64,000 bases of DNA from Thermoanaerobacterium sp. PSU-2 (GCF_002102475.1 NZ_MSQD01000001.1:62001-126000), one strand, 5' to 3'. Shown: positions 33,442-42,433, counted from the stretch's first letter. Notes: generated by a model from the letters alone, not told the origin. Made by a program: numbers and translations.

Positions 33442-35253
33442 ATGATTCAAATGCAATCAATGGGATATCGTGGCAAGAGATTTTACAGAGAAACTGATGA
33501 AAAGCCTCACATCACGAAATCACTTATTTTACGCATACTAAAGTATTTTTTGCCATATTGGAAGCTAATGATAGTATTGTTTATGACTGTTATTTTTACT
33601 TCCATATTAGGCGTAGTCCCATCTATACTAACTAAAAACGTAATAGATATTGCACTGCCAAAGAAAAACTTGACGCTTTTGGTTGTATATATTCTTTTGT
33701 CGTTTGCAACGACATTATTGCTTAATATTATTACTGTTGGACAATCATATCTAAACAACATTGTCTCAAAAAGTATAATTAGAGACCTAAGATCCATCAT
33801 GTACAACCACTTAGAACATATGTCTATAAGTTTTTTCTCTAATGCAAAAACAGGTGAAATAACTTCCAGAATCAATAACGACATTGGTGGAATAGAAAGT
33901 GTATTTTCAAATACGTTTATTCAGCTTTTATCTGGTATATTTGTATTTCTAACAACTGCAGCAACTTTGTTCTACACAAATTGGATGCTTGCCATCGTCA
34001 GCCTTCTGACATTGCCTTTGTTTGTAATACCTACAAGAAAGGTTGGCAAAAGACGCTGGGAAATAGCACTTAAAACCCAATCAAAACTTGCTGAATTGAC
34101 AAACATAATAACTGAAACTCTAAATATAAGCGGTATGTTCCTTATTAAGCTCTTTACAAAAGAAAAAGAAAAATATAAAGAATTTGAAAAAGTAAATAAT
34201 GAAGTGACACAACTTCAAATAAGGGAAACGATCATTGGCAGATGGTTTTTTATGACAATACAAACTTTTATCGCAATAGGGCCGATGCTTATATATTTGG
34301 TTGGAGGGATAATACTCATAAAGTATAACAGTATTACAATAGGCGGAATAGTCATGTTTGTATCACTAATATCAAGGCTATATGGCCCAGTAAACACATT
34401 TTCAAATATACACGTGGATATTATTAGATCATTGGCATTGTTCGAACGAATTTTTCAATATTTAGATCTAAAAAGCGAAATTTATGAAAAAGAAGAAGCA
34501 TTGGTTATTAATGATGTAAAAGGTGATATCAAATTCGATCATGTTTATTTTTCCTATGATGGTCTGCACGATACTCTTAAAGATATCAACTTTGAAATAA
34601 AGTCTGGTCAAATGGCAGCTTTAGTTGGACCAAGCGGGGCTGGGAAAACTACCATTACTTATCTTCTTCCCAGACTTTATGATGTGAAAATGGGAGGAAT
34701 CTTTTTGGATGGAGTAGATATAAGAAATATCTCACTTAGCTCTCTAAGAAGCCATATAGGAATGGTTACACAAGATACGTACCTTTTTAACACAACTATA
34801 AAAGAAAATCTACTTTTTGCACGCCAAGATGCCACAGATGAGGAAATAATAAATGCGTGTAAAGCAGCATATATTCACGATTTTATCGAATCTCTTCCTA
34901 ACGGATACGATACAATTGTAGGAGATAGAGGTATAAAATTGTCTGGCGGTGAAAAACAACGCATATCCATTGCAAGGACATTACTAAAAAATCCCAAGAT
35001 TATAATATTTGATGAAGCTACATCAGCACTCGACTCCAATTCTGAGTTTTATATACAAAAAGCATTAGAACCTCTTTTAAAGTCCAGAACCAGCTTAGTC
35101 ATCGCCCATCGTCTATCCACCATAATTGCTGCAGACATAATATTTGTTGTAGTAAATGGTGAAATAGTTGAAAAAGGAAGCCATGAAGAACTTTTAAAAA
35201 AAGGAGGCGTCTACAAAGATTTGTATAACACCCAGTTTAGAATGAAAGAATGA
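33442..35253 (+). CDS. ABC exporter, fused membrane and ATPase domains (MsbA/BmrA type)
   Basis: 603 residues: six-helix exporter domain (about 30-330) and an ATPase with Walker A GPSGAGKTT, Q-loop VTQDTYLF, signature LSGGEKQR, Walker B IIIFDEATSALD and H-loop IAHRLST. Works as a homodimer or with a partner; no second half-transporter is adjacent, so homodimer is likelier. The start ATG 33442 has only a weak ribosome site (AACGAAAG). Substrate unknown: drug, lipid or peptide. Confidence 0.92.
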   Translation: MIQMQSMGYRGKRFYRETDEKPHITKSLILRILKYFLPYWKLMIVLFMTVIFTSILGVVPSILTKNVIDIALPKKNLTLLVVYILLSFATTLLLNIITVGQSYLNNIVSKSIIRDLRSIMYNHLEHMSISFFSNAKTGEITSRINNDIGGIESVFSNTFIQLLSGIFVFLTTAATLFYTNWMLAIVSLLTLPLFVIPTRKVGKRRWEIALKTQSKLAELTNIITETLNISGMFLIKLFTKEKEKYKEFEKVNNEVTQLQIRETIIGRWFFMTIQTFIAIGPMLIYLVGGIILIKYNSITIGGIVMFVSLISRLYGPVNTFSNIHVDIIRSLALFERIFQYLDLKSEIYEKEEALVINDVKGDIKFDHVYFSYDGLHDTLKDINFEIKSGQMAALVGPSGAGKTTITYLLPRLYDVKMGGIFLDGVDIRNISLSSLRSHIGMVTQDTYLFNTTIKENLLFARQDATDEEIINACKAAYIHDFIESLPNGYDTIVGDRGIKLSGGEKQRISIARTLLKNPKIIIFDEATSALDSNSEFYIQKALEPLLKSRTSLVIAHRLSTIIAADIIFVVVNGEIVEKGSHEELLKKGGVYKDLYNTQFRMKE

Positions 35254-35344
35254 CGCTTTGATTTTAAACTCTGCGCCATTAATATCTTTCAAAAACTTTT
35301 TTGTTTTTTAGTGTGTTTTTATTTAAAAAGTGATTTCGCATACA

Positions 35345-35376
35345 AAAAGGGTATCGATAAAATCTCGATACCCTTT
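35345..35376 (+). terminator. Terminator after the ABC exporter
   Basis: AAAGGGTATCGA pairs with TCGATACCCTTT around a short loop. It sits just outside the left boundary of the tRNA-Lys island. Confidence 0.75.
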
Positions 35377-35383
35377 GATTGAC

Positions 35384-35430
35384 TTAAATATTAGTGCGCC
35401 ATTAGGGACTAGAACCCCAGACCCGCTGAT
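35384..35430. repeat. attachment-site repeat: 3' fragment of tRNA-Lys (left end of island)
   Basis: 47 bases matching 41098-41144 with two mismatches; 41109-41144 of that copy is the 3' half of the intact tRNA-Lys(CTT). Here only the fragment from the anticodon stem to the acceptor end remains, on the same strand. This is what integration into a tRNA 3' end leaves at the far end of an element. Confidence 0.85.
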
Positions 35431-35462
35431 CATTTTATTTTTTAAGTAGTTTTATTTATTGC

Positions 35463-35491
35463 GTTAGCAAAATGTTAGCAAGTTTCGTTAG
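35463..35491. repeat. Short direct repeats next to the left attachment site
   Basis: GTTAGCAA at 35463-35470 and 35474-35481, and GTTAG at 35487-35491, spaced by about one helical turn. A similar set (AGCACTT) lies inside the right end. They resemble integrase arm-binding sites. Confidence 0.45.
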
Positions 35492-35521
35492 TATGTTTTT
35501 GGCTTGAAACAGGCATTATAC

Positions 35522-35716
35522 TTATTTAAAGAAAACATTAGGAAATATCCAATAAGCTATAAAAAACAAAACACATAAAATTAAAGAATAATACAAAATA
35601 TATTTCCAGCTTTTGCTTATATCTCGAATATCTTTATGAAAAATTAATCTAAAAATAAAATCTGCGACAAAAATTATTATCATTGTGCCGATAAAAATTA
35701 ATAAGTATTTGTACAA
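35522..35716 (-). CDS. Small two-helix membrane protein
   Basis: 64 residues with two membrane helices (about 4-24 and 40-60) split by a charged loop (HKDIRDISKSWK). The ATG at 35731 lies inside the ribosome site GGAGGT, so TTG 35716 is the likely start. It directly follows the debris of an IS110 transposase gene and lies inside the tRNA-Lys island. No family recognised. Confidence 0.5.
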   Translation of the reverse strand: MYKYLLIFIGTMIIIFVADFIFRLIFHKDIRDISKSWKYILYYSLILCVLFFIAYWIFPNVFFK

Positions 35717-35734
35717 CTTTAAAACCTCCATAGC

Positions 35735-36116
35735 GAGTTGTCGCGCAATTTTCTTTGTTCCCTATCATGAACATAGCTATACTTGAGAACCATGCTGAAA
35801 AAGATCTGCAATCCATTCTGCGTCTTTTACATCTGTCTTCCGTCTAGGAACAGCCTTCATGTCTCTTGCATTTATTACTATAGCACCTAATCCGAAAAGC
35901 TCGAATATATTGTATAATGGTTTCCAATAAGAAGCAGTGCTGTCCATGGCTATCATTTCACACCTTTCATTAAGTAGCCATGCAGTGAGTTCTCTTAATT
36001 CTGCTGTTGTTGTTCCGTACTCACAGATTTCCTTATCATTGCCACATTTAAACAATCAACTATCATTTTTTGGTGTGTACATCAATCCCCCAACAACTCT
36101 CGTATAATCTATCCAT
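35735..36116 (-). pseudogene. IS110-family transposase remnant
   Basis: The longest open part (35777-36055) reads GTTTAELRELTAWLLNERCE and ARDMKAVPRRKTDVKDAEWI, the DEDD-type IS110 N-terminal domain. Reading on in other frames gives the missing start (MDRLYESCWGIDVHTKK, then MIVDCLNVA) from ATG 36116 and a following REQRKLRDNS piece, so at least three frameshifts are present. The catalytic C-terminal half is gone. No intact copy is in the window. Confidence 0.85.
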
Positions 36117-36345
36117 CACTTTTCACCTCATAAAGGAAGATTTTACGGCGCGGTTTCTTTATATTCCCTTATTTTACTATACGTCCTTTTGAACATTTTG
36201 TTATGGAAAGGTGGTTATACAAAAAGAAAGCCCCATCAGTTTATTTTACGAATTTGAATCTCAAATAGTCCCCACTCTCTGTGCTGTACACTCTAATTAT
36301 ACCACGATTATTACTGTCTATCGTGATGCTGTCAAAGCATAATGT

Positions 36346-37665
36346 TTATTTTGCATAATCTGGCAATTTGTCTATATCCGATAGAGATTTATTTTTAAAA
36401 AATGAGTATGTAACAATAAACAATGTGATTCCGGATAGAATAAATACCAATCGATAATTCAGCACACTTACACCTAATAGATTCTTAATAAAATCAATGA
36501 ATCTATTGTCTACAGTAAGAATGTTTTTGAATCCAACATCTGTAATAGGACCTACAATAAGATATGCCACAGGCATAATGCAACGAATAATCATGGATCT
36601 TGCTGTATAAACACGTCCTTGCAGTTCCTTAGGCGTTTTTAACTGCCAAAGTGTCCCAGCAGCCACATTTGAAATCGGAATAAATAGCAAAAATAGCATT
36701 CTGCAAAGCGATACGGTAATAAACGATGCCCTAATTCCTATTAAAAGTAAGAAAACTGACGCACTAAGAATACAACTCTTTATCGTTTTTGTGTAGGAAG
36801 CATCGCTTTTATGTAATGTAGCAATAAAACTACCAATAAACATGCCAATTCCGCCAAATGTCTGAACAATACCTAACTGAGTGCTGTTTCCAATTGAAAG
36901 CATTAAAGGAGTAATGAGTACAACAGCAAGATTATCCAGAAAATTAGCAATTGCAAAGAGAAATACCAATAATGTAAGCCCCTTTCTTGCAAAAATAAAC
37001 TTAAAACCATCATTCAAATTATTAATAAATTGATTCCAGCTCCATCTGTTTTCTCTCACTTTTTCATTTTCAAATTCCTTATTAAATATTCTTGCAGGGA
37101 AGAACATCCAGATAGCCATGGAGATGACGTATGTCACCAGATCAATTATAATGATTCCTTGTAATCCTATAAATGTATATAGAATGCCTGCAATTACAGG
37201 TGTCAATAAGTTATTTAATGAATCACTTACTTGATTCATACCATTTGCTGTTTTCAGATTTTCTTTGTCTACAATGTAGACGATTGATGATTGCACAGCA
37301 GCACTCTCAAACAGATTAAATGCTGCAATCAATAAAATAATTATGTAAGTAATAAATAAGTTAAAATAGTTATTTCTTAAAAGGAAAATAAAAGCGAAAG
37401 ACACAATAGCAGCTCCTGTATTAAAGAATATAACTACTCTTTTTGTATTAAACTTATCAGCAACAAAACCTGCAATCTGCGAAAGAAATATTGCAGGCAA
37501 TACTGAAAAAAGAATAGAAATAGCCAATGGCGTAGCTTTGCCTGTTTTCTCATATATCCATACACTTAGTCCAAAGTCTGTTAAGCCACTTCCGAGAATA
37601 GATATTAATTCAGCAAACCAAACGAAGACAAATTGCTTATTTATTTTTATCTTTGAATTTAACAA
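36346..37665 (-). CDS. MFS efflux transporter (Mef-like)
   Basis: 439 residues with twelve predicted helices; the opening VWFAELISILGSGLTDFGLS and GFVADKFNTKRVVIF (MFS motif A loop) are typical of MFS_3/macrolide-efflux type proteins. TTG 37665 follows AAGAGGT by 7 bases. Inside the tRNA-Lys island, 33 bases after the XRE-TPR regulator gene in the same direction, so probably controlled by it. Drug specificity unknown. Confidence 0.85.
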   Translation of the reverse strand: MLNSKIKINKQFVFVWFAELISILGSGLTDFGLSVWIYEKTGKATPLAISILFSVLPAIFLSQIAGFVADKFNTKRVVIFFNTGAAIVSFAFIFLLRNNYFNLFITYIIILLIAAFNLFESAAVQSSIVYIVDKENLKTANGMNQVSDSLNNLLTPVIAGILYTFIGLQGIIIIDLVTYVISMAIWMFFPARIFNKEFENEKVRENRWSWNQFINNLNDGFKFIFARKGLTLLVFLFAIANFLDNLAVVLITPLMLSIGNSTQLGIVQTFGGIGMFIGSFIATLHKSDASYTKTIKSCILSASVFLLLIGIRASFITVSLCRMLFLLFIPISNVAAGTLWQLKTPKELQGRVYTARSMIIRCIMPVAYLIVGPITDVGFKNILTVDNRFIDFIKNLLGVSVLNYRLVFILSGITLFIVTYSFFKNKSLSDIDKLPDYAK

Positions 37666-37698
37666 TGATATTACCTCTTTTCTTATAATACCATAAAG

Positions 37699-39021
37699 TC
37701 AACGAGGCTTTATAAAAATATTCGAATACAGTCTCATTGATCCTGCAATTTTATCAGCCTCACTCAAATGATTTCTACACTTGTCTACATTATCATCTTC
37801 TAAATACAATTTTGATAGCTTTATGTGAACTTTTAACAATTCTTTTACGCTGTTTATATTTTTGACAACTTCCAATATTTTGTTGTATGTGTTTATTTCT
37901 TTTTCTCTATCGTTTAATTGCTTATAAATATCAGCCAATCTGTAATTTCCCATTATGATGTATTCTATGTCATTGTTTTTATTAGCTATCGAAATGCCTT
38001 CTTCCATGAGACTTATAGATTCTTTGGTGTCCCCTATTTTAAATAACACGTTGGCTTTTTCAATAAGTGTATGGGACAATGATTTTTCATCTTTGCTGCG
38101 CCTTATCTTCTCTGCTTTATCAAGATACTCTAAAGACTTTTCATAATCATTTAGATCTGCGTAAATTTCGCCAATATTGCTGTAAATAAATCCTGCTATT
38201 GAATTTTCATCATTAACACCGTTTAGTAAATTTTTATATACGTCTAAAGATTTTTCAAGAAAGCCCATCGTTCTAAAGCAATTGGCTTTTATAGAACTTG
38301 CATAAATATAGTTAATAAGTTCATCTGATTTGTTACAATCTTTAAGAAATTTCTCAGCATATTCTATTGCATCATCATATTTGCCAATGTGTTTATAACA
38401 TAATGAAATGTTATAAATCGCTTTATTTCTTATGCTTTTATCGTTTATTTCATCAGCAAAACTCATGGCTTTATCAAAGTAAAATATTGCTTCTGCATAA
38501 TCAGTTATATTCATCTTGCAAACGCCTAACATATTATAAACGTATGGTATCTGTTCCTTGAATCCATACATCATCAATAGTTCAAGGGCTTTGTTGTAGT
38601 TCAATATTGCATCTATATATTTATTTGCATTATACATTATGTCGCCAATTTTAATGCTTATCAGTGCGTTTACTCGCTTTCTTCCGTATTTTTCTGCAAT
38701 TTCAAGCAATTCATTTATTTTGCTTAAATCATCTTCATTGTTAATCTCTTTTAATTTTTGGACACAATAATATTCGGCTTCTTCAGCAGGCGTCATTAAA
38801 AGGTATTCACCATCTATGTTTAGATTTATGCCAATCTCTTTGGCTCTTTTATTAAATTTCTCTGCTATGACAGAAGCTGTTTCTTTGCTCATAGTGCTTC
38901 TACCGCTTTCAATCATGCTTATAAAGCCTCTGGTAATGTTTTTATCCTGTAGTTCTCTCTGTTTCATCTTAAGCATTTTCCTAATTTTCTTTAGCCTTTC
39001 ACCTTGAGTTGAAAATTCCAT
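37699..39021 (-). CDS. XRE-type regulator with TPR domain
   Basis: 440 residues. HTH_XRE at about 8-62 (RLKKIRKMLKMKQRELQDKN, RGFISMIESGRSTMS) followed by seven or more TPR units (YNKALELLMMYGFKEQIPYV, AEAIFYFDKAMSFADEIND, EKSLEYLDKAEKIRRSK). This layout is that of RRNPP-like sensors that bind small peptides, and of stand-alone TPR regulators. It sits between two MFS pump genes. No small peptide gene that might encode a ligand is obvious nearby. Confidence 0.85.
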   Translation of the reverse strand: MEFSTQGERLKKIRKMLKMKQRELQDKNITRGFISMIESGRSTMSKETASVIAEKFNKRAKEIGINLNIDGEYLLMTPAEEAEYYCVQKLKEINNEDDLSKINELLEIAEKYGRKRVNALISIKIGDIMYNANKYIDAILNYNKALELLMMYGFKEQIPYVYNMLGVCKMNITDYAEAIFYFDKAMSFADEINDKSIRNKAIYNISLCYKHIGKYDDAIEYAEKFLKDCNKSDELINYIYASSIKANCFRTMGFLEKSLDVYKNLLNGVNDENSIAGFIYSNIGEIYADLNDYEKSLEYLDKAEKIRRSKDEKSLSHTLIEKANVLFKIGDTKESISLMEEGISIANKNNDIEYIIMGNYRLADIYKQLNDREKEINTYNKILEVVKNINSVKELLKVHIKLSKLYLEDDNVDKCRNHLSEADKIAGSMRLYSNIFIKPR

Positions 39022-39173
39022 ATAAATTTCCCACTTTCTTTTTTATATACTGTCTTAAGTCTTAAATTAATATCTATTATACAATAAATGATTTCTAAAG
39101 ACTATTGGTATAAAAGATAAAACATTTAATGAATTTACGTTTTTTATTTCATTAGAATATATATTTTGCTTTT

Positions 39174-40343
39174 TCAAGATGTTAACTCTAAATGTATTTT
39201 ATTTCGTGCTACAAATCCGCTAATTAATACTATAAAACCACCTATTAACAGTACTGCCCTTACGCCCAAAAATTTTGCTGCAATACCCCCAAATGCTAAT
39301 GAAATAATCGATGTTATATTTATTAACATTGTATTCATGCTAAATGTCCTCCCAAGGTATTGATTATCACAATTTTCCTGTATAATTGTAGTCCTTGAAA
39401 TGGAATATAATGCATTGAATATTCCATTAAAAAATTGTATCAAAATTGCTAAAACAAAGAATGTATTTAATGGAAATACAGTAGTAGAAATTCCTAACCC
39501 TATCAATCCTAACTTAAAAATAACATCAACTGACACATTTTTTAGATATTTATATAAAACAAGTGAAGTCAGTATCATTGCTAACCCTTTAAAAGTAAGA
39601 ATTGCACCATATCCCTGCGAATCTGTTTTTAAAAATTTATAAACATACATGATTAGCAATCCATTTAACATGCCAGCGGCTAATCCAACTATCATATTTA
39701 TTGATAATGTATTGAAAATTATACAATTATCTTTTATATACTTTAATCCTTCGATAAATGAAATCTTTTCTGTTCGATCCAATTCTACATCATTTTGGGA
39801 CTCATCTTTATATAATTCTATCAAGAAAATCATTACCATAGATAATAGAAAAGTCAAAGAATCAATATAAAAGCAATATTTAATATCAAATTTTGAAATA
39901 ATAAAACCACTAATTGAAGGCCCTAATACCATCATTAATGAACTATATGAACTGCTTAAACTATTCACTTGTCTTAATCTGTCTTTTTTAACTATTTCCG
40001 GCAATATACTACTTTTAGCTGTATCATAGAATATAGAAATACTAGATACAATAAAAATTATAATAAAAACATATTCTTTAAAAAAAGGTATTAAAAAAAC
40101 TAAGATAGCTCTAAAAAAATCTCCTAAAATTAGAATTTTATTCTTATTATAAATATCAACTATTTTTCCAGCAAATACTCCAAAGATTAATGAGGGCAAT
40201 AGCATCATAATAGACAAAAACGACATATCTATAGATGAGTTATTAATGTTGTATACTAATGTTAAAACAGCAATTCTATCTATCCAATCCCCTATATCAG
40301 AAATTACCTGTAATGATATGAAAAGAAAAATATTTCTACTCAC
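39174..40343 (-). CDS. MFS efflux transporter (second in island)
   Basis: 389 residues, about eleven to twelve helices, MFS_3 type; opening LQVISDIGDWIDRIAVLTLV and GVFAGKIVDIYNKNKILILG (motif A). Start is GTG 40343 after GGTGG. Only distantly similar to the pump at 36346. Preceded by a leader with its own promoter and a possible short leader peptide at 40441-40470. Confidence 0.85.
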   Translation of the reverse strand: MSRNIFLFISLQVISDIGDWIDRIAVLTLVYNINNSSIDMSFLSIMMLLPSLIFGVFAGKIVDIYNKNKILILGDFFRAILVFLIPFFKEYVFIIIFIVSSISIFYDTAKSSILPEIVKKDRLRQVNSLSSSYSSLMMVLGPSISGFIISKFDIKYCFYIDSLTFLLSMVMIFLIELYKDESQNDVELDRTEKISFIEGLKYIKDNCIIFNTLSINMIVGLAAGMLNGLLIMYVYKFLKTDSQGYGAILTFKGLAMILTSLVLYKYLKNVSVDVIFKLGLIGLGISTTVFPLNTFFVLAILIQFFNGIFNALYSISRTTIIQENCDNQYLGRTFSMNTMLINITSIISLAFGGIAAKFLGVRAVLLIGGFIVLISGFVARNKIHLELTS

Positions 40344-40440
40344 ATTTTTCCACCTTTTATTGGATTTAATTGCACGATTTTAATAGTATTGCCAAATTAT
40401 TAAACCATTATCATATTAAACAATATTACAAACACTTGAA

Positions 40441-40470
40441 CTATTCAAAGTTAAAGCTTTTTTTATTCAT
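40441..40470 (-). CDS. Possible 9-residue leader peptide
   Basis: MNKKSFNFE, ATG 40470 with a very strong ribosome site (TTAAGGAGG) and correct spacing, 97 bases before the MFS start. Short leader peptides with strong sites control several antibiotic pumps by attenuation. It may equally be the head of a gene that has decayed. Confidence 0.35.
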   Translation of the reverse strand: MNKKSFNFE

Positions 40471-40513
40471 CTTAGTTTCCTCCTTAAACCAAATTTTTCA
40501 TATTATTTACTTT

Positions 40514-40541
40514 ATTATATCATATCGAAATTCAAATGCAA
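40514..40541 (-). promoter_or_regulatory. Promoter for leader peptide and MFS gene
   Basis: Minus-strand TTGCAT (40536-40541), 16 bases, TATAAT (40514-40519). Confidence 0.6.
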
Positions 40542-40600
40542 TATATTTTTTTATTTTTATTGCACTATTCAATAAGGAATTCAATTAATAATTTCCCAGG

Positions 40601-40877
40601 TTTTTGACAGTTACAGCATTTCAAATAGTTCCTAAAGCCTTACAATTAGCCCATTTTTGTGTCAAATTTCATTTATTTAAAAATGAGTAATATGAATAAT
40701 TTTTTAAAAAAATATCTTAACTTTCTGATTGAAATTTCCGATATTTAAAATAGCGTTAATTGCAGTATTCTTGAGGACTTTCAAAAACATTACTCACTTT
40801 TTATAAGCATCAATAAGTTGCAAAATGTAATATTTTCAATGCTTCTTAAGCTTTTTCTTTTCTTTAACTGTCAAAAA
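40601..40877. repeat. Candidate MITE or IS remnant with 13-bp inverted ends
   Basis: TTTTTGACAGTTA at 40601-40613 and its exact reverse complement at 40865-40877, 277 bases overall. Contents are AT-rich with an inner inverted pair (TGAGTAAT/ATTACTCA) and no open frame. The rest of the 40542-41030 gap shows no gene. Confidence 0.4.
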
Positions 40878-41035
40878 AGGGAGTATAAACTTTTTTAGTA
40901 GCTTATACTAACTTCAATATACTCTGTAGATTTTTGTACACATAGCTTTTACAGTTAACCATCATTTGCATAATTATTAAAGCGGAAATAAAAAAAGATA
41001 TCCGCCTTTTAACGGATACCCCTTCATTTTCACAT

Positions 41036-41080
41036 TAGCACTTTTTACACTTTTAATTTTTAAGCACTTCTCAAGCACTT
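41036..41080. repeat. Short direct repeats next to the right attachment site
   Basis: AGCACTT occurs at about 41037-41043, 41063-41069 and 41074-41080; the last two are 11 bases apart. Mirrors the repeat set inside the left end. Confidence 0.4.
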
Positions 41081-41097
41081 TTTTTATTTTAAAATCC

Positions 41098-41181
<84 letters not shown>

Positions 41182-41190
41182 ATATTGTTA

Positions 41191-41266
41191 TGGAGCGGAC
41201 AACGAGACTCGAACTCGCGACCCTCACCTTGGCAAGGTGATGCTCTACCAACTGAGCTATGTCCGC
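41191..41266 (-). tRNA. tRNA-Gly (anticodon GCC)
   Basis: Acceptor GCGGACA/TGTCCGC, anticodon loop TTGCCAA, CCA encoded. Confidence 0.95.
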
Positions 41267-41274
41267 ATGATATA

Positions 41275-41361
41275 TGGTGCGGGAGAAGGGACTTGAACCC
41301 ATATGCCATGACTGGCACTAGAACCTGAATCTAGCGCGTCTGCCAATTCCGCCACTCCCGC
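41275..41361 (-). tRNA. tRNA-Leu (anticodon CAG)
   Basis: Class II with long variable arm; acceptor GCGGGAG/CTCCCGC, anticodon loop TTCAGGT, CCA encoded. Confidence 0.95.
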
Positions 41362-41400
41362 ATTAACGCCAGATTGTTTCTCTTTCAATATCTTTTTAAG

Positions 41401-41473
41401 TGACCCATCCGCGATTCGAACGCGGGACACCCTGCTTAAAAGGCAGGTGCTCTGCCGACTGAGCTAATGGGTC
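41401..41473 (-). tRNA. tRNA-Lys (anticodon TTT)
   Basis: Acceptor GACCCAT/ATGGGTC, anticodon loop CTTTTAA; CCA not encoded. Confidence 0.95.
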
Positions 41474-41477
41474 ATGC

Positions 41478-41553
41478 TGGCTGGGATGGCAGGATTCGAA
41501 CCTACGAACTGCCAGAGTCAAAGTCTGGTGCCTTACCACTTGGCTACATCCCA
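41478..41553 (-). tRNA. tRNA-Gln (anticodon TTG)
   Basis: Acceptor TGGGATG/CATCCCA, anticodon loop CTTTGAC, CCA encoded. Confidence 0.95.
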
Positions 41554-41557
41554 TCAA

Positions 41558-41635
41558 TGGGGTGGGTAGTGGGGCTCGAACCCACGACCTCCAGAGCCAC
41601 AATCTGGCGCTCTAGCCAACTGAACTATACCCACC
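41558..41635 (-). tRNA. tRNA-His (anticodon GTG)
   Basis: Acceptor GTGGGTA/TACCCAC with an extra 5' G facing C73, anticodon loop TTGTGGC, CCA encoded. Confidence 0.95.
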
Positions 41636-41668
41636 ATATTATAAACATAAATCATATTCTCCAAAAAA

Positions 41669-41745
41669 TGGTGCGCCTGAAGAGATTCGAACTCCCGACA
41701 CACGGATTAGAAGTCCGTTGCTCTATCCAACTGAGCTACAGGCGC
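41669..41745 (-). tRNA. tRNA-Arg (anticodon TCT)
   Basis: Acceptor GCGCCTG/CAGGCGC, anticodon loop CTTCTAA, CCA encoded. Confidence 0.95.
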
Positions 41746-41749
41746 ATAT

Positions 41750-41823
41750 TGGAGCGGGTGATGGGAATCGAACCCACGTAGCTAGCTTGGAAGGCTAGAA
41801 CTCTACCATTGAGCTACACCCGC
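41750..41823 (-). tRNA. tRNA-Gly (anticodon TCC)
   Basis: Acceptor GCGGGTG/CACCCGC, anticodon loop CTTCCAA, CCA encoded. First tRNA of the cluster. Confidence 0.95.
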
Positions 41824-41873
41824 ATATACAGTTGTCATCGCTTGTTTCTGCCTCATCGCTCTGACAGTTTTAA

Positions 41874-41902
41874 ATTATATCAGGAATATTTATCTTTGTC
41901 AA
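41874..41902 (-). promoter_or_regulatory. Promoter of the eight-tRNA cluster
   Basis: Perfect minus-strand consensus: TTGACA (41897-41902), 17 bases, TATAAT (41874-41879). Confidence 0.92.
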
Positions 41903-41905
41903 CAC

Positions 41906-42433
41906 CTAAAATTCAAATTTTGTTCCACTTTTTTTATTTCCAATGTATTCCTCCATATCATCTATATTTATTAGTTGCGGCACAATGATGCCATCCTCTA
42001 TATTTACTATGGATACTGTCCGTGATGACCCTTCACGCGGCATTGAAGGGCTTCCAGGGTTCAATACAAGCATATCACCAGCCCTATATATTAGCGGCAC
42101 ATGGGTATGGCCATAAAACACAGCATCAACCCCGTATTCCCGGGCTTTTTCTATTATGATGCTTTTTTCAAATTTGACATAGTACTTATGCCCATGTGTT
42201 AATAATATTTTTTTACCAGCTACTTCAATAATCTTTTCGTACTTCTCTTTGTCGCCAAAATCGCAATTACCATATACATATACAGTTGGTATTCCAAACT
42301 CTTTATCCAGCGCTTCTGCATCTTTGTAATAGTCACCTAAGTGTATAATGTAATCAATATTTTTAATATTTTTTAAAATATTCCTGACTGATTGCAACAT
42401 TCCGTGAGTATCACTTGTAACAAATAGTCTCAT
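41906..42433 (-). CDS. YfcE/MJ0936-family phosphodiesterase
   Basis: 175 residues with VTSDTHGM, IIHLGDYYKD, VYGNCDFGD, LLTHGHKY, FYGHTHVP and NPGSPS, the full metal-binding set. A paralogue of the protein at 23781. Its ATG overlaps the rdgB stop (ATGA), as in many Firmicutes where rph, rdgB and this gene form one operon. Start follows TTGGAGG. Confidence 0.9.
   Translation of the reverse strand: MRLFVTSDTHGMLQSVRNILKNIKNIDYIIHLGDYYKDAEALDKEFGIPTVYVYGNCDFGDKEKYEKIIEVAGKKILLTHGHKYYVKFEKSIIIEKAREYGVDAVFYGHTHVPLIYRAGDMLVLNPGSPSMPREGSSRTVSIVNIEDGIIVPQLINIDDMEEYIGNKKSGTKFEF

Noticed and set aside
40370..40588. 72-codon plus-strand frame in the island's right part
   Set aside because: No ribosome site, very AT-rich composition, and it lies opposite a promoter and leader peptide.
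41396..41781. Open frames on both strands across the tRNA cluster (for example one with WVVGLEPTTSRATIWRSSQL)
   Set aside because: They are translations of tRNA-Lys, -Gln, -His and -Arg genes; such false proteins are well known in databases.
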